A stretch of DNA of 64,000 nt from Candidatus Gastranaerophilales bacterium (GTDB lineage: Bacteria; Cyanobacteriota; Vampirovibrionia; Gastranaerophilales; Gastranaerophilaceae), in NCBI GenBank assembly GCA_900768915.1, contig CAAGEQ010000033.1, positions 1 to 64,000 of the forward strand, given 5' to 3'. Below, one piece after another: positions 62,035 to 64,000 of this stretch. Every line of letters begins with the position of its first letter. The stretch's first letter is position 1. The notes below the pieces were generated by a model that was given only the letters and a program-made list of their open reading frames with translations, was not told the origin of the DNA and made no database searches. Both the position numbers and the translations under genes were made by a program.

Positions 62035-64000
62035 TATTTTTGTAATTGTTTTATTTTATTATTTACTGCATTAATCAAACCTTGATCATGTTCTAATTTA
62101 ACGTATTTTTTGTAATTTTCAATTGCTTTTTGATTATTGTGTTCATATTCATAAGATAAACCTAACGCATAATAAGCATAAGTATAATCTGTATCTATTG
62201 AAACAACCTTGTTAAAACAATCAACAGCATCTGTTAATTTATTCGTATTTGCATATACAAGACCTAAATTAAACCATGCATCAGTATATTTATCATCAAG
62301 AGAAATTGCTTTCTTGTATGTTTCACCTGCTTTTACATAATCTTTATTTGCTTTTTGAATATTACCTATTTTTAATAATGCCTCTTTACTATCTGCTTTT
62401 AATTGTAATGCTTTTTCATAAGCAGTTAATGCAGCCTTATTATTTTTATTTTTAAAATACTTATCACCAGATGCCATTAATGAAGCGAACTCAGCATCTT
62501 TATCTGTTGAAGTAGAAGAAATCTTATCCAAATCTGTACTAGATAGTGAGTCTTTAAATTCATTAAACGCATCTTTATAATCTTCGTTTTTCGGTGCTAA
62601 ATCTGTTGCTTTTTGATAATATGACATTGCTTGAGCATAATTTTGCTCTTTTTGGTAAGCAATAGCCATACCCATATAAGCAGATGATTCTTTTGGATTC
62701 ATTTTAATTGCTTTTTCAAAATTCACACGAGCATCAGCATATTTAGCATCGTTATTTAATTTAAAACCATATTCAATTAATGCTGCGTTCAAATTAGTTT
62801 TAATAACTTCATCATCTTTTAAAGATAATACTTTTTCATAAGCAGCAATCGCTTCTTCATATTTATCTTGAGCATGTATAGCAATTGCTCTGTTATAATT
62901 CAAACTATAATTATCAGTATCATTTTTTAATGCAACATCATAATATTTAACAGCATTTACATAATCACCTTTTTTATGATAACAAAATGCCAAATCTTTT
63001 ACTGTATCCATATCATTTGAATCAATAGCATATGCTTTTTCAAAATTTGCAATTGCTAAATCATCATTTTCAGTTCTTTTATACAAAGCACCCAAATTTA
63101 TATAACCTTCTGCATCTTTTGGGTATGCTTCAATATATGCATTATATTGTTTGATTGCCTCATCATCTTTAGATTGAGAAGATAAAAGATTTGCATAATC
63201 TAATCTAAATTCATTCATATTAGGTGCTAATTCAAACAACTTTTGATAAGTTTTTTCTGCATTAGAAATTTTATTAACATTTTGATAAGCCAATGCTAAC
63301 TGTGCTAAAGATTTAACACTATTTGAATCAGTTTCAACAGCCTTTTCTAACATTGGGATAGCATCATCATATTTTTTGATTTTAAACAAAGCAGAACCAT
63401 ATTTAGCATACTCTTTAAATGCTGTAGGATTTTTTTCATACATAGCCGCAAAAATTTCACATGCCTGTTCTGGTTTATTATTCATATAATAACTTTCAGC
63501 AAGATTTGCTCTAGCATCGTCATTATCAGGATATAATGTTAAAAATCTGTTGTAATAATCTTCTGCTTCAGTATAGTGTTTTTGTGCCAATTCAACATTA
63601 GCCAAATTCACTAAATTATATTTATATTCAGGACAAAGTTCCATCGCCTTTTTATAAACCATTAAAGCATTTTCATTATCACCTAATGTTTGATAAATAT
63701 TACCTAAACTAACAAAAATAAATGCATCATTAGGACGAAGTTCAGCCGCTTTTTTATAAGCATTTATGGCATCTTGATATTGTTCAATATTTGCATACAA
63801 ACCACCAAGTTTTGTATAAAGCATAATATCATCATCATTATTAACTTCAATTGCTTTTTGAATAAGTTTTATAGCATTTGTCATGTCTTGTTTACATTCA
63901 TACTCACTTGCTTGTTGATAATATTGATGAGCAGCCTTAGTCATTTTTGCATCTGCGGCATTAAGACACAACATCAAACCCAATAATACTGCTATACCTA
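62034..64000 (-). CDS. TPR protein, 5' end outside the window
   Basis: At least 655 residues. The frame stays open to the right edge of the window and reads G-I-A-V-L-L-G-L-M-L-C-L-N-A-A-D-A-K, the core and end of a Sec signal peptide, so the start codon is beyond 64000; the TTG at 63983 is not the start. Behind the signal are about 17 tetratricopeptide repeats (each near 34 residues) interrupted by a linker (S-S-T-D-L-D-K-I-S-S-T-S). A periplasmic or surface scaffold is likely, together with the lipoprotein encoded downstream. Confidence 0.88.
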   Translation of the reverse strand, partial: GIAVLLGLMLCLNAADAKMTKAAHQYYQQASEYECKQDMTNAIKLIQKAIEVNNDDDIMLYTKLGGLYANIEQYQDAINAYKKAAELRPNDAFIFVSLGNIYQTLGDNENALMVYKKAMELCPEYKYNLVNLANVELAQKHYTEAEDYYNRFLTLYPDNDDARANLAESYYMNNKPEQACEIFAAMYEKNPTAFKEYAKYGSALFKIKKYDDAIPMLEKAVETDSNSVKSLAQLALAYQNVNKISNAEKTYQKLFELAPNMNEFRLDYANLLSSQSKDDEAIKQYNAYIEAYPKDAEGYINLGALYKRTENDDLAIANFEKAYAIDSNDMDTVKDLAFCYHKKGDYVNAVKYYDVALKNDTDNYSLNYNRAIAIHAQDKYEEAIAAYEKVLSLKDDEVIKTNLNAALIEYGFKLNNDAKYADARVNFEKAIKMNPKESSAYMGMAIAYQKEQNYAQAMSYYQKATDLAPKNEDYKDAFNEFKDSLSSTDLDKISSTSTDKDAEFASLMASGDKYFKNKNNKAALTAYEKALQLKADSKEALLKIGNIQKANKDYVKAGETYKKAISLDDKYTDAWFNLGLVYANTNKLTDAVDCFNKVVSIDTDYTYAYYALGLSYEYEHNNQKAIENYKKYVKLEHDQGLINAVNNKIKQLQK

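Noticed and set aside
63983..63985. TTG at 63983 as start of the TPR protein
   Set aside because: The frame remains open and hydrophobic to the window edge, so the signal peptide begins outside.

Overview
This is a 64 kb, strongly AT-rich bacterial chromosome segment using the standard code (TGA is a stop throughout). Gram-negative features are present: an AsmA-like envelope protein, GT9 and GT2 glycosyltransferases, UDP-glucose dehydrogenase and a lipobox protein. Together with pyruvate phosphate dikinase, a flavodiiron protein, a nanE/ROK pair, an isolated FliI/YscN ATPase and many small lineage-specific proteins carrying an F-T-G type N-terminal motif, this suggests an anaerobic host-associated bacterium, most like gut Gastranaerophilales (Melainabacteria/Vampirovibrionia). 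That placement is an inference from gene content and style, not from a marker-gene tree.

Layout. 1-15 kb is accessory: an acyltransferase, a GT9 transferase, a zinc phospholipase C / S1-P1 nuclease-like protein, a secreted HExxH peptidase, an exported trehalose-synthase-like GH13 enzyme, a sensor kinase, a PCC-domain protein, a very large unknown protein and a DHH phosphoesterase. 14.8-18.5 kb is a minus-strand polysaccharide operon (two GT2 enzymes, Ugd, and a decayed third glycosyltransferase). 18.5-22 kb is a scarred region: an XRE regulator with a palindromic operator, a frameshifted XRE gene, a decayed membrane protein gene, tRNA-Met and tRNA-Ser each followed by a duplicated 3' fragment, a 51-codon gene and a second HExxH peptidase. 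22-34 kb holds an AsmA-like protein, a flavodiiron protein divergent from carbonic anhydrase, ppdK, a degenerate HD-GYP protein and an AGCS symporter. 34-38 kb: lpd-lipA, an HNH protein and a GNAT enzyme. 38-58 kb is mostly housekeeping: trpS, ilvE, a TPR/GT9-like cassette, pheA, holA-holB, mrnC, folK, ftsE-ftsX, half of a transketolase, gatB, a lone NuoC-like subunit, an XRE-plus-methylase pair, a UbiA-type prenyltransferase, a ROK kinase and nanE. 58-64 kb: two Pro/Ala/Gln-rich proteins sharing a motif, the FliI-type ATPase, a lipoprotein and a TPR protein that runs off the end of the window.

The most interesting signal is a short N-terminal motif (hydrophobic or polar residues, then F-x-G or F-x-A, within about the first 22 residues) on at least six otherwise unrelated proteins, with two weaker cases. 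In the PLC/S1-P1-like protein it is followed at once by the tryptophan that, in those enzyme families, must be the mature N-terminal residue to bind zinc. This suggests the motif is a cleaved targeting or maturation signal. A secreted HExxH peptidase lies beside a tagged gene at two separate loci. Other patterns are a recurrent -10 box placed 6-7 nt before ATG with no Shine-Dalgarno sequence (leaderless genes) and tRNA 3'-fragment duplications carrying similar stem-loop inserts.
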